DNA of 64,000 nt from Chrysaora quinquecirrha (GCA_014526335.1 JACTAT010000013.1:3321987-3385986), one strand, 5' to 3'. Positions 35,101-46,619 are shown, numbered from the stretch's first letter. The notes: generated by a model from the letters alone, not told the origin. A program made the numbers and translations.

Positions 35101-37110
35101 TATTCGACTATATGAATAATTTCACCAGCCACTCCATTCTCAAATGCCAGACGCGTTTCGCTTTTATTGGAGCTCATCAGTGACATGTGTTAGAATTGAA
35201 CTGGGTTTTATTGCGTGAGAAGCACATGTGCTAATATGGCATAATTTTGTTCGTCTTCTTCTTTTACTGTCCTCAACGTCTCTATTCCATTTAAGGGACT
35301 TGATTGCGGGCCTGACAGTATTCGACAGTTTTCTGAAGTGATTCAAAGAGCGGAGACGATTTTTTGGAATGGGTAAGTTATTATTACTTTACGGTTTAAA
35401 AAACTTCTTTTACTTCTTTCTCGGTCAGACGTTTTATGAATCTCTCAGAACTAAGAATGGTTGCAAAACGCCAAGAATGCTATACAGTCAACTAAGCTAT
35501 TCTACTAAAAAATAAAAAGATGTACCATTTTACATCCATCAGTATATTACATTGCGTTTGGCAAATACCGAACTACGTAGCCGCAAATAATTTTCTGTTT
35601 TTTCTGCAAACCTTTAGGCACCAATCGCTAGCTCCTTTAGGCACCAATCACTAGCTCTCCAAACCTTTAGGCACGAATCGCTAGCTCCTTTAGGCACCAA
35701 TCGCTAGCTCTCCAAACCTTTAGGCACGAATCGCTAGCTCCTTTAGGCACCAATCACTAGCTCTCCAAACTTTTAGGCACCAATTGCTAGCTCCTTTAGG
35801 CACCAATCGCTAGCTCTCCAAACCTTTAGGCACGAATCGCTAGCTCTCCAAACCTTTAGGCACGAATCGCTAGCTCCTTTAGGCACCAATCGCTAGCTCT
35901 CCAAACCTTTAGGCACCAATTGCTAGCTCCTTTAGGCACCAATCGCTAGCTCTCCAAACCTTTAGGCACCAATCGCTAGCTCTCCAAACCTTTAGGCACG
36001 AATCGCTAGCTCCTTTAGGCACCAATCGCTAGCTCTCCAAACCTTTAGGCACCAATCGCTAGCTCCTTTAGGCACTAATCGCTAGCTCTCCAAACCTTTA
36101 GGCACCAATTGCTAGCTCCAGCGACGTCCGACGTACGAATTCCTAATATCATAGCAAAGCCTTTCCTGTCTTTTGCAGCCCAGTGGGTGTATTCGAGAAA
36201 CCTGCATTCTCCGAAGGAACAAGAAGCCTGCTCGATGCAGTTGCAGCAGCTACGCGAAGAGGAGCACAAACTGTTATAGGTTAGTTAGTTTTGTTAAACA
36301 ACTACATTTTCATACACTGAATTTCCTAATCTTATCAACATCTCTGTTGAGTTTTCTATCGGGACCTATCACTTACACCAATGTCTAGAATGTAATATAA
36401 AGATACGGTGCCTCAAGGACAAATTGAACACTTAATTTTGATACAAAATTTGTTCAGTTGTGCTATACATATTTCTTGTACGTTTTATTTGTTCACATTT
36501 CCTCATAGCACGTCACATCACAAATTTTTGCATGCAGTTACAAGGACAGATTCACCCCGGATAACGTATGTGCTGTACAGCGGTGGTTGTGCAGTACAGC
36601 GGTGGTTGTGCAGTACAGCGGAGGGATATCATCCCACCGCTGTACTGATCATCCACCGCTATACTCGTGGTATCCCTCTGCGGTACTGATGGTATCCCTC
36701 CGCTTTACTGATGATATCCCTCCGTTGTACTGTACAACCACCGCTGTACTGCACGTACGTGAGATTGATTAATACATTTTGCCATTAGCTAGGCCATCCA
36801 CCACCCACCCCTCCCCTGGTGATGCTACTGGTTGACAGCAGTTTGTTTCATTCAAGGTGGGGGTGATACTGGATCTGCTTGTGCAAAATTTGGCAAAGTA
36901 AAAGAAATAAGTCATGTTAGCACTGGTGGAGGGGCAAGCATCGCTTTTATAGAAGGTACGGTCTAACAATTTTCGTTACTTACTGCTCTTTTGCAACGGT
37001 ATCATGTATGCCAATGGAGCATTTATTTTCTGCATGTTCTTTCTCTATTTTCTTCAGGAAAGGAACTGCCCGGTATTAACCATCTATCAGATTCTCACCT
37101 GGAAACTTGA
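29142..37110 (+). CDS. Phosphoglycerate kinase, divergent tandem copy 2 (frameshift in exon 3)
   Basis: Twelve exons: 29142-29200, 29355-29405, 29789-29928, 30393-30537, 31816-31919, 32023-32142, 32586-32700, 34614-34793, 35296-35372, 36179-36279, 36857-36955, 37058-37110. Most exon lengths equal those of copy 1 exactly (51, 104, 120, 115, 180, 77, 101, 99). The copy 1 intron between 22937 and 23091 is absent. Exon 3 is one base short: at 29831-29834 there are four G where frame needs five, so translation stops at TAA about 20 bases on. The rest of exon 3 and all later exons are open and PGK-like: [48 protein letters not shown]. Changes at substrate positions include VDFNVP to AEFNVP, SHLGRP to SHIGKP and AHRAH to VQRSH. 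An in-phase upstream exon at 28380-28401 joined to 29134 could supply an earlier start (MNPKRSEGCK). It is either a young pseudogene or an assembly indel. Confidence 0.82.
31055..31719. mobile_element. Non-autonomous hAT element (665 bp) with perfect 8-bp TSD
   Basis: The ends are CAGTGGCGCATGG (31055) and CCACGCCACTG (ending 31719), an inverted repeat of CAGTGGCG type. They are flanked by identical 8-bp duplications CTTTGAAT at 31047-31054 and 31720-31727. The interior has G/C-rich blocks (cccccccc; 'gagggggcgcc') and no transposase frame. It is inserted in intron 4 of PGK copy 2. Confidence 0.85.
32767..32825. repeat. (ACTCAC)n microsatellite
   Basis: Tandem 'actcacac' units shortly after exon 7 of PGK copy 2. 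Confidence 0.9.
33140..33560. repeat. ATC / CACCAC-rich microsatellite complex
   Basis: A (ATA/ATC)n stretch, then ~200 bp of Pro/Thr/His-like 'caccaccacaacc.cccctac' units, then (ATC)n again. The frames across it are repeat artefacts. Confidence 0.85.
34206..34250. repeat. Short dispersed repeat shared with 55416-55460
   Basis: The 45-bp blocks are almost identical ('gaagaatgaacttgccaag' then 'ctcgcactgtgaaagaaagc'). The reverse strand resembles a tRNA-type B box ('gtgcgagcccagtc'), so it is perhaps a SINE head in minus orientation. Confidence 0.45.
35615..36118. repeat. Higher-order minisatellite (30-bp and 23-bp units)
   Basis: Units of CTTTAGGCACCAATCGCTAG followed by CTC, some with an extra TCCAAAC. 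They alternate mostly as 30+23 bp (53-bp higher-order unit). Variant positions are C/G (cacc/cacg), tcg/tca and cgct/tgct. It ends 60 bp before exon 10 of PGK copy 2. Confidence 0.9.
36588..36755. repeat. Inverted repeat / potential hairpin with internal repeats
   Basis: The arm 36588-36630 ('gcagtacagcggtggttgt' ... 'ggagggatatc') is nearly perfectly inverted at 36713-36755 ('gatatccctccg' ... 'accaccgctgtactgca'). The ~80-bp loop itself contains repeats of the same words. It lies in intron 10 of PGK copy 2. Confidence 0.75.
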
Positions 37111-38482
37111 GTCACGGGAATAATTTGAAGATAAGAATTTTTTCAGTCGAAAACTCTCAAGATAAGTGCTCAAATAATTGTAATAAATATGCGTTGAAAA
37201 ATGTTATTATTGGTGAAGAAATTCAAGTAAATTTTGTAAATTTAAATTTCGAAGGTGTTTCCAGCTAAAGAGAAACATTTTTTTATTTGATGAAAATCTG
37301 TGTTCTTTTGGCAGAGCATACACTCGAGTCATTAAATTAATCCACCTTTATCCATTTGACCGTCTTCAAGTTCGAAAAAGGAAAAAGACTATACCCTACC
37401 CTGTACTCACTTTTTGCAAGTTATACACCCATCGTTTGTGCCAGTATTAAAAGCTATCTCAATATATTAAAAGCTATCTCTATCTCAATAGCCATGGCAA
37501 CTTCGAATGTCTGAAGTTGTGACCAACACGTGGTCCAGACTAAAACAGTTCAAACAGTCCACGTGCGCTGATGAAAAGTCCTTTATTTTGTGATTCGTGA
37601 CAAGATGCTTTTTTCATCATGATAAAAATCTGAATCCTTCTAATAACCATTTTTAAAACCTAATTTTCCTGCTTTTTTACTCCAAAGTGCTGTCTGAACA
37701 AATAGACCGAATTTTTAAGTCTTTTTAGTCTTAAAATCGTCTTTGAAGCTTTGGTGGGAAAAATTTCGTTGAAGGTATGTTTGTATGGTCTAACCATAGT
37801 TCTCAGGGCTTTAAGTGAAGAATTTCTTTAAGAGGGGGGCTTTGGGATTTCACGGGTTGCGGGTTTGGCCGATTTCGCCCTCCGGTCTTTGGGTTTATCC
37901 AGAAAATCGTGCGAGTTTTTCGGGTCAAGTATATTTAACGGGCAACGGGTTTTGCCATTTTTCTAGCTCGGGTTTCGGGTATTGTAGTAAAAATGCACGA
38001 GTTTTCGGGTTTTAAACCTCAAAAGGATATCAATGTGCAAAATTCTTAAAACAATTGTTGAAACTAAGATCATCCGGGTTTTCGGGTTTGTCCCAGTTTT
38101 CTTCCAGGTTTTCGGGTTTTGATACCCTCAAAGCCACCCTCTTTAAGAATTGAAAAGAATTGATAAGGTATGCGTTATTATGAGAGTTGTTGGATGGGGA
38201 TTTTCTTAATATAGATTTCATAACCTAAGTCCAGCATAAGCGAACATTATGAAGGTCTTTTAACGCTATACGCATCTGGAGTTTCGCTGCTGAGCAACGC
38301 TGTTCCCTTCAACCCGGTATGCGTTGTTCATCTGCTTTTATCTAATGAATAATTAAATCTCTTTTTGCGTTAGGACTGCTGCGTGGCGATCAGTTATAGC
38401 ATTGTAAGAAATTCTAGATAGAAGACACGTTTTAGCAAAGTTCGAAGGAATACAAAGTAATACGATTCATCAAAAGTTAGCT
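37111..38482. other. Intergenic region between PGK copy 2 and P4HTM
   Basis: A poly(A) signal AATAAA at 37182-37187 probably serves PGK copy 2. A G/T-rich stretch at 37835-38125 repeats 'cgggtttt.gcc' and 'ttttcgggt' in degenerate form. No gene is seen. Confidence 0.5.
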
Positions 38483-41400
38483 ATGAATTTCTGGGAGTTT
38501 CTTGGATTTTTAATTTCGATTGGAGTATCAATATACCTCTTCAAACAAGTGCAAGATCTCAAAAAGAGTATCAAGTCAGCGAAAACCTCGGTAACTATTT
38601 TTGGTACTTTCTGTTGTACCTTTTTTGAAAGATTTCACAATCTTAACTAATCAGAAACAGTAAATCTTTTATTTTGAAAGTATAATAACTAATCAATATA
38701 TCATTTTAGATGATAAAAGCAAAGCGAAAAGGAATTGAGCAAACATCTTATGATGACGATGAACAAGAAGGTCTTACAAGACTACAAGGATTTAAGGTTA
38801 GAAGACAGATTTTAATTTAATTTAGATATCAAAGTGAGTAACAATAAGAATTATATCGATTTTTCTTCGCTTTCTCGTCTAAATATATAGAAGGATTTCT
38901 TATATTCGGAACAATTACCATACCAGTAGTTCCTTGCACATTACCTTCATTTTCCAAAAACCAAACTTGTGATTTTCTGAAGCTCACAGAGTAACCCCGA
39001 AGCCCCCCCCCTCCTCCCCTGCAAGGAGCGTGTTGTTTTTTATTCATGGGATACAGTATGAAAATTTAATAATGAAAAAATAATAAGATTGTCATAAGGC
39101 AAAGTGTTATTTACTTATATATATATTCAAAAAGTTTCATTTAAGTTAAATTGAAATTGTAAAGTGGATATAGTTTCTTTTATTTTGGTTCATGCTCTAT
39201 CTCTGCCCTCGAGTTTCTTGATTTTCAGGAAAAGGTCTGGGGTCGTTTCTTATAAAGGGTTGTATAAGCGATTTCTTATAATAAAGGGATTATTAACATT
39301 AGCCAACAAGACTTGGAGTAGTTTATTAATTCATCCATCGAATGTTTTCTTTCAGCCTAGTCATGTCCAGCATATCAGTGTTGGGAAGAAGAAAAAAGTA
39401 AAACTAATAACGAGAGCATTGAAACCTCTTATATTTGGTAAGGAATACAGAATGCGTCTCAGTCATCTATACTGTAGTCTTAGACTTATTATCTTCCTCC
39501 CACTCTTTCGGAAACAGCTTAAACCTACAACGACATACAGCTGTTTCCTCAGAGTAATTGGAGCGGGGTGGGCGCGTGGACGAGCGTAGACTACGACGAA
39601 TGTAATAAGTCTACTGTAGTCTTACTTTTGTTTACAAATTCCATATTTTTTGCAAGCTTTATGCATTACCTTGGTTTGGTACAATTTGCCACTGCCTTTC
39701 TGTCATGCTTTTCAGAAGTTCCAAATTTTCTGAACGACGAAGAATGCAAATTTCTAATTGATTTGGCCAAATATCAAACTCTGAAAACCAGTGAAGCTAA
39801 AGGTGGCCTAGCAAAAGACGACGATTTTCAAAGAAGGAATGGTAAGCCACACCTTTACTTCAAACTATTGGATATATATTATGTTATGGTACCATAAACC
39901 ATGTACTTTATAGCTATAGTTCTTGCCAAAAAAGAAATTTGTAGAGAGTAGCTATAATAGACACTTCCGCAAAAGATGGCCGCCGTTTTTGTCTAATGTT
40001 TTAATTAAGGATTTTCGAAAGGAATTCTGGGAATAATTTCCTTAGTTACGTATTTTACATAGCTGCAGACGTTGAATTCGTAGCTAAGGAACTTATTCCC
40101 AGAATTCCCTTCGAAAAACCTTAAGAGAAATAAGGGATTGACAGAAACGGCGGCCATCCTTTGAGGAAACCTCTATTCCATTACGTTTTTATAGGATATT
40201 TTCTTTTACTCTGTTAAAGGGCAATCCAATGGGTACTCTTCTGCGCTAAATAAACGGAGGGATGTCTGTTAATTTTTCCAGAAATTTTCCACCCCACAGC
40301 GTTTTAAGACCCCTGTTTTCTAATTTCCCAGATTTTCAATGTAAGCAAGATTGAAATCGACTCTTTTCTTGTCACCCCACCTCTAACATCCCCTAAGACC
40401 TCACCTCCCGTTTATCAAGTATTTAGAAAAGTCTTACCCTCATTTGTTAAGATTCCCCTTTAATTTGGCATCGAAGACGATATGCTACGTATATCTCAGA
40501 GTACCGTATGAGGTAACTATACTGTATTATCTACATAAAATAAATTCAATTTAAAGCAATTTCAAACTTTTCAGAAACCGGAAAGACGACAGGACCAATA
40601 GGAAACTTCAGCTACTGGGATTCGGATCAAAATGGAGCCATTGACATGAATGAGGTAAACTTAAGTGCACAGCAGACATGAAATTGCTTATCTTTAAGTT
40701 TCTTTTTACCCTTTTCTACTGTACTTATTTTTCGTTAATATTTTAACGTAGGGTTTTTTGGGGCTTTTGTAATATGTTTATCAAGAACGGCAAACATTTG
40801 GATAGATTTTTCCACGAATGGCATGCCATAATAGATGGGAATGGAATCTGGAACAATTTAATGACCAGAGAGCCAACGACATTTCCACTGAGCTGTAGAG
40901 CTCAATGAAATCGCCGAGTAACTCTCCGAGTTATACAGCCCAAGGCCCTCCTCCCGTTTTGCTTTACGTTACAGCTATATTGACCCTTCTTCAGTACTAT
41001 GTTGACCTTTCTTCAGTACCTTTTTCATGATATTCAAGGTCTCTTTTTTCTCAGGCAAAAAAGGCTGCTTCGAAATTCAACGCTTTCCTAAAACTAGAAG
41101 ATGGTGATATCACTAAAATGTGAGTCTTTACAAATATATTATCAATTCTTTGAAAATGTCGCTAAACCCATGCAATTACTGATGTTAAAAGATGTTTCAA
41201 CTATGCTTTTTCTGTTTATCTTAGGTTCGAAGACCTGAATTCAACAGCCTTTGAAGATGGTAATGATAAATTTTGCTTCTGTTTTAGCTTTTACCAAATA
41301 GCATTCCGCTTCTAAAAATTCAGTCACAATGAACAGCCTAGATTCGTTGAACACAATGTTATTCATTTGTTAACCTCTAAACTCCTAAATTTCTCTGCTC

Positions 41401-44400
41401 ATCTGTCTCCTATCTTCATCAAGCCATTCATTAAATCAACCCTAGACTCGATCCATCCTCCTCTACTGTAGCTACGTCTATAAATATTCAGGTGACTTAC
41501 ACTGCACCTATATATGCCCCTTTTCTTCGACTTCTCTTCTCTGGGCCCTAGTTCTCCAGCTCTGTCCCCCTTGGCCCTTTTACCCCCTATATCAAACGTC
41601 TGCCCCTTCTAGTTCCGCTCCTTTTTGTCCTATCTTTCCTCTCCAAAAAATTAACCCTGAAATCCACTCAAATTTAGTTACGTGAAGTTTCAACTTAAAA
41701 CTGTACCGATAATACGTCTCTACTTCTCTTTCCTTAGCAAATATTCAAAGATCCATTTGAGCCTCTACCTATGGCCGCCTTCCCCAAAATGTCAACATCT
41801 ACCTCGATTTACTTGAACCTTTGGCTCTAGCTTACTTTTCCTCCAAAACATGAATGCAAGATTAGAGGGGTAATTTCTCCTTCTTGAAAAGATGTACAAG
41901 ATTCCCGTTGACACTGCAGAATTTCCATGGGTTTTCTATGAAAACAATGGTAATCCAAGCTAATATTATGCGAGACTTCAAATAGTCAATTGCTAGACCC
42001 ACTCTGCTTGTAAATCTTTATGTTTTCGATCCATCTGAGCCCTCTACCTTCCCTCCCCACCTGGACCACCAAGACCAATTTGAGCCCTTTACCTTCCTTT
42101 CCACCACTATTTGAGCCCTCTACCTACCATCTTCCCCCAAATTTCAACATCTACCCCGATTTCTTTGAACCTTTGGCTCTGGCTTGCTTTTCCTCCAAAA
42201 CATGAATGCAAGATTCACTCCTTGAAAAGTTGTATGAAATTGAAACTACAGAATTTCCATGTGTTTCCTATGAAAACAATAGAACTCCAAGCAAAAAGTG
42301 AATTGGTAGATCCACCCTGTATATCGATTTGAGCTCTAACTTAATACAAACGTTTGATGACTCTTTCTTTCTAAAGGATTGATAACGGAAGACGAATGGG
42401 ACGATGTTAACACAATCGGAATAGAAGACCAGTTTAACTATTGGCGTTTAGTTGATCCTCGTTTCAGAAGCAGGTTCAGTGAACAAACTTGGCTACATTG
42501 GCAATTAGATCAAACAGGCACTCTTCGAAAGATCCAAAATAGGTAAAGTTAAACGTTGCTTTTTTCTTAAGTAATGGCGCGTTTTTTCTTAAAGCCATTA
42601 TGCTTTGCAGCTGGTAGATGAACCCTGCAGATTAAATGTATTTAGGGTTAAGGCTTTTTTTCCCAGTGGGGCTCTCAGCATCAAGACAAACAGGCAGATC
42701 AGTCCGATATTTTTGGGTCATAGACGGGTTGGCCCGTTAGATTCTTGCATTCACCCACTCGTATGTCAAGGTGCTAAGTTTCCCCCTGTGCTTTCTATTG
42801 CTGTATTAAACCTGCCTTCTTTTATTTGAAGGGTTGTGAAGCTGACCAAGCTGCCAAGAGAGATCGTGTTTGGTGGGGAACCAATGCAGGTAGGAAATTC
42901 TGTCTTTTATTCCCGCATGCTTGCGAAAAAGTATAGTAAACAATAGAGAAAACCTTAGTAGTTTCTTTATGAAGAATTCGTAGCTAAGAAAACTGCTGTA
43001 TGTGGAAAACATGAAGCTAAGACCCAGTTTACGTGAGATATAAAGATACGGATCCAAAAGATCCGTACTTTCTGCACAATATGGGTACGGTTTCATTGCG
43101 TTTACACGGGAACGGATCGGGAACGTATCCAAATGGATCCCTTTTTCTAGCGTATCAAAAATGATACGATCCCGTTCTGAAAGCCTATCGTCAGCCGATT
43201 TGGGAATGAATCCATTCTGGTCCGTTCCCGTGTAAACGGGGTCTGAAACAAAATGTAAGGTTGCTATTGTGTTTTAACACCAATCAGCTCACATGGTACA
43301 TGTGAATGTCCAACAACGTCTGCCAACATCAAGTCAAAAATACCGGTATATGTAGGTAGAAAAAGTTCCTTGTCTCACGTTGACTCTTTCTACTGATTCA
43401 CCCATTAAAAACACGTGGCAGTGTACATTCTAAACAATCTTGAGTTTATGTATTCTCAAATGGATACTGAGCGAAACTTTTCTTGTCAATGTTTGATAAC
43501 TTTTTTAGCTTGCCCATTATAATCCACGAGGACATTACCATGCACATTTCGACAGTGAAACACATTTAAGAAGCGATACTCCATGTTGTCATCAGCAGAA
43601 AGATTGTCAGACTGATGGGAGTGGAAAATGCAAGATTTGCAGGTGAGCTTGGAAGGGATGGGAGATATAATATGATATAATAGTGACTCTACCACATTTC
43701 TCTAAAGTTTAAACATAACACAGTTATTATTTATGTATATGTTTCATGCCCTGGGTTCCATGGCGTCAGAGCCAAAGCTCAGAGTGAAACGAGAATGGGG
43801 ATTGAGAAGAATTTATCTTCTCCTTTTCTATTTTCCTCTCTCTTTGGCATTAAAACGGTTGTACCCAGGGTAAGTGCTTTTGGTCATTTGTTTGTTTTCA
43901 TTTATTTCTACCCTTTTCTTACCAGATATATAACCATTATGACGTACCTCAACGATGTCGAAGAAGGGGGCCAAACAGCATTTGTTTATGCAGATAATGC
44001 GACTTATCCCCAAGCGGTAAGATTCTTACCTTTCATGCTTATTCTGTCGTTGACTGACTGACTGACTGACTGACTGACTGACTGACTGACTGACTGACTG
44101 ACTGACTGACTGACTGACTGACTGACTGACTGACTGACTGACTGACTGACTGACTGACTGACTGACTGACTGACTGACTGACTGACTGACTGACTGACTG
44201 ACTGACTGACTGACTGACTGACTGACTGACTGACTGACTGACTGACTGACTGACTGACTGACTGACTGACTGACTAACTAATTAATCTACTAGCTCACTA
44301 ATTAACAAATTAACCTGCTACTGTAAATAACTTACTACTGTAGCTTATGCCAGATATCCCAGCAGCTTATGCCAGACGTTTTATGTTTAACAGTTCACCA

Positions 44401-44642
44401 ACCTCATTAAAAACTCAGACATTTAGTATGAAGTTGTTATTCGTTTATCTCCTTAGGAGAACCTAGATGCTTTGAATCTGTCACAGCACTGCAAGGATGC
44501 TAATCTTGTTATATCACCAAAGAAAGGGACTGCAGTTTTCTGGTACAATCACCACTTGGATCATAACTCAGATTGGCTTGGTCCTTTGGATGAGTACAGC
44601 CTGCATGGCGGATGTGACGTCATAAAGGGAGAAATGGATTAG
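38483..44642 (+). CDS. P4HTM: Transmembrane prolyl 4-hydroxylase (P4HTM-like) with EF-hand; C-terminus frameshifted
   Basis: Twelve exons: 38483-38590, 38710-38796, 39356-39437, 39716-39841, 40575-40654, 41055-41119, 41225-41259, 42377-42542, 42832-42889, 43509-43642, 43926-44016, 44457-44642. All phases join, giving 405 aa against ~500 in human P4HTM. P4HTM is an ER-membrane, Fe(II)/2-oxoglutarate-dependent dioxygenase that acts on HIF-alpha and other targets. An N-terminal membrane anchor is at about residues 4-25. The catalytic domain starts near EVPNFLNDEECKFLI and is interrupted by an EF-hand loop DSDQNGAIDMNE (exon 5) and a degenerate second one. Iron ligands are His282 and Asp284 (GHYHAHFDSE) and His394 (SLHGGC). 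The frame then ends VIKGEMD-stop. The lysine expected ten residues after the third His, which binds 2-oxoglutarate, is absent. The alternative frame continues KWISNIWLPAS to a stop at 44742, so an indel near 44628-44636 is likely. Confidence 0.9.
39957..40176. mobile_element. Foldback MITE (~220 bp)
   Basis: Arms of ~85 bp are inverted: left 'gatggccgccgttt', 'ggaattctgggaataa', 'ttccttag.tacg', and right the reverse complement of the same words. The ends are ATAGA..TTCC..CAAA. The loop is short. It lies in P4HTM intron 4. Confidence 0.8.
40845..40985. repeat. Dispersed repeat, family C
   Basis: Second copy of the 17200-17350 element: 'gagagccaacgac', 'ccactgagct', 'agctcaatgaa', 'tctccgagttatacagccc', 'ctcctcccgttttgcttt'. 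It lies in P4HTM intron 5. Confidence 0.5.
41755..42300. repeat. Segmental direct duplication in P4HTM intron 7
   Basis: The block at 41760-41965 recurs at 42112-42300, offset ~355 bp. Shared words include 'tttgaacctttggctct', 'cttttcctccaaaacatgaa' and 'tatgaaaacaat'. Neither copy is coding. Confidence 0.75.
43020..43244. mobile_element. Foldback MITE with AGACCC ends (225 bp)
   Basis: Left AGACCCAGTTTACGTGAG pairs with right ...CCGTGTAAACGGGGTCT. Internal 'gatacggatcc' and 'cggatcgggaacgta' words are also inverted. It lies in P4HTM intron 9. Confidence 0.6.
44050..44275. repeat. (TGAC)n microsatellite, ~56 copies
   Basis: An uninterrupted tetranucleotide array starting ~33 bp after the P4HTM exon 11 donor. 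It ends in TAAC/TAAT variants. Confidence 0.97.
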
Positions 44643-44742
44643 TAACATTTGGTTACCAGCTTCGTACGAGAAGAATAAAGAGACTCCAAGTGTTTATTTT
44701 AATGAAGCACATTTTAGAAAATCATTGAAGGATTCTGAGTAA

Positions 44743-46119
44743 TTTAAGTCTTAAAACGTAGCAATTCGTGTTACAGAAATGCTTTTTCTAGAATGCACCT
44801 TTTTAATTAACACCAATGTTAAACTTATGGGAGCTTATAATGGTTCCTCTCTATCAATCTTCCTATAAATTTTACTGAAACCTGTTTGAGAGCCTTTAAG
44901 CATTGAAGTAAGGACAAATTCTTGAGGGGGGTGGGTTTTTCTTAATACAGTTGGAACAACAAACCATTAAAGTGATATCCTATAATAACGGGCTTCGTGG
45001 AACATTCTGGGCCTTACCCCCATCCCCCTAACCTGCTACTGCCATGCCTTTACACTCAGACCCCCAACCCACAGTTGAGACTTCACAAACATTAACGCTT
45101 TGCTTCAGCTCAGCTCTCTTAGGCCCTTGCCAAATGATCAAACAGTGTTTATCAAACATGTGAAATTTGTATGTCAAGCAAAATGTTTATACCGTTACGG
45201 CACAAAACATTATTCATCAGACGTCTCTTGCTTCCATCAAGTGACATTTTCCAAAAACGTTGCCCGGCAAATGCTGCTCAAGTAATATCGTATCACGTGG
45301 CTGAACTTTCAAGCATTGCTTGATAATCAAATTTCAACTGTTTGACAAACAATGTTTGATCCTTTGGCCAGAACTGTAGTAACCTAAATATAGTGATTTA
45401 CAGAATGTGTTGTTGTACCTATCGTGAGTCTCGACCCGTGTCTTTGTAAGAATAATCTGTTTCTCGTAGATTATTTTGTGTCTTAAAAAAGGATGATCAG
45501 TATTAAAGACTTTGACCCTTTATGAATCGTAGTATCTTTTCTTTCTTTCTACAACTTTCATAGCTTTATAGACTACTGTTTTTCAGGACTACAGTTACTC
45601 CCCACGTTAAGAATGATAACAATAACCTGCCCCTTTGTGGCATTTTATTCACTCCAGAAGTGCCTATTAGTCCGCTACTGTGTATCTTTGTAAAACTTAG
45701 ATGTGCTAACATAATGCATAAACAGAGAATCTATGTGTCTATTTTAAAAGGGATGAAAAAACCGGAGGACTGCACACACAACTGTCTTAAAGAAAAACAA
45801 CTGGCTTATTCCATCTTGAACATTTGCTTACCAGTTTAGAAACCCAAACAGTCCGAAAACAAAGCAAATTCAGATCTGATATGGTATTTATGTATTGATT
45901 GTTCCTATATATAAATAAATCGTTTTTAGTTTCTTGAAAAATGTATTTTCGCAACAAGTTTATCAAGTTGTTTTCATGTTTTAGGTTATTTGTGATTATC
46001 CCCGTTTAATTTGCATCTGAGATAGGCATTGAAATAACGTTACATTAATTCATTTGACGTATTTTCACTTAACATCGAATTGAAACGTGCAGGTTTAGAT
46101 CAAAATATAATTTTCCAAA
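44743..46119. other. Intergenic region between P4HTM and IMPDH transcription unit
   Basis: It contains a GGCCAAACGATC-family MITE at 45121-45375 (left AGGCCCTTGCCAAATGATC, right ATGTTTGATCCTTTGGCCAG). No gene is otherwise seen. Confidence 0.5.
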
Positions 46120-46245
46120 ATGTCTGACAATCTCTCGACTAGCCCTTGGAGAAAATGGACTGCGGAGAATCTGCTTGCAGAAATGTATGAAAATCGAAGT
46201 GATACAGCTGAGATGCCCGGGATATCAACGATGCAGCAAATTCAG
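46120..46245 (+). other. Possible 5' exon / upstream ORF of the IMPDH transcription unit
   Basis: ATG in the context CCAAAATGT, open for 42 codons (MSDNLSTSPWRKWTAENLLA...) to a donor CAG|GTATTT. Joined in phase to the exon starting at 47160, it would stop after ~20 more codons, before the IMPDH ATG at 47284. It could therefore be a ~62-aa uORF in the IMPDH 5' leader, or the start of an unrelated transcript. The family is unknown to me. Confidence 0.3.
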
Positions 46246-46509
46246 GTATTTTGCACATGTAATGCCATTCTACTGCCACTGCCATTTCAATTGAAGTTTT
46301 CTGTATATGAAATCTCTAAAGTTTCATAAGTCAGTTTGTCTACTTTGCCAAGATAAGTGGAAACCTAAACCCAGTTTTAAAAACCCAGCGCTGACCCTAC
46401 TTGTGGTATTTGTTTTGAAACTGATTTTTGAAAACGTATTTTTTTTCTCCGCATCACGTTTTGTTTGCAGATAACTGGATGGCAGAGACTTCGAAATTCT
46501 TCAATGCTC

Positions 46510-46619
46510 TTTAGTTAGTTAGTTAGTTAGTTAGTTAGCTAGCTAGTTTGTTAATTAGTTGGTTAGTAAGCTAGTTACTTAGTTAGTTAGTTAGTTAGGA
46601 AGTTAGTTAGTTAGTTAGC

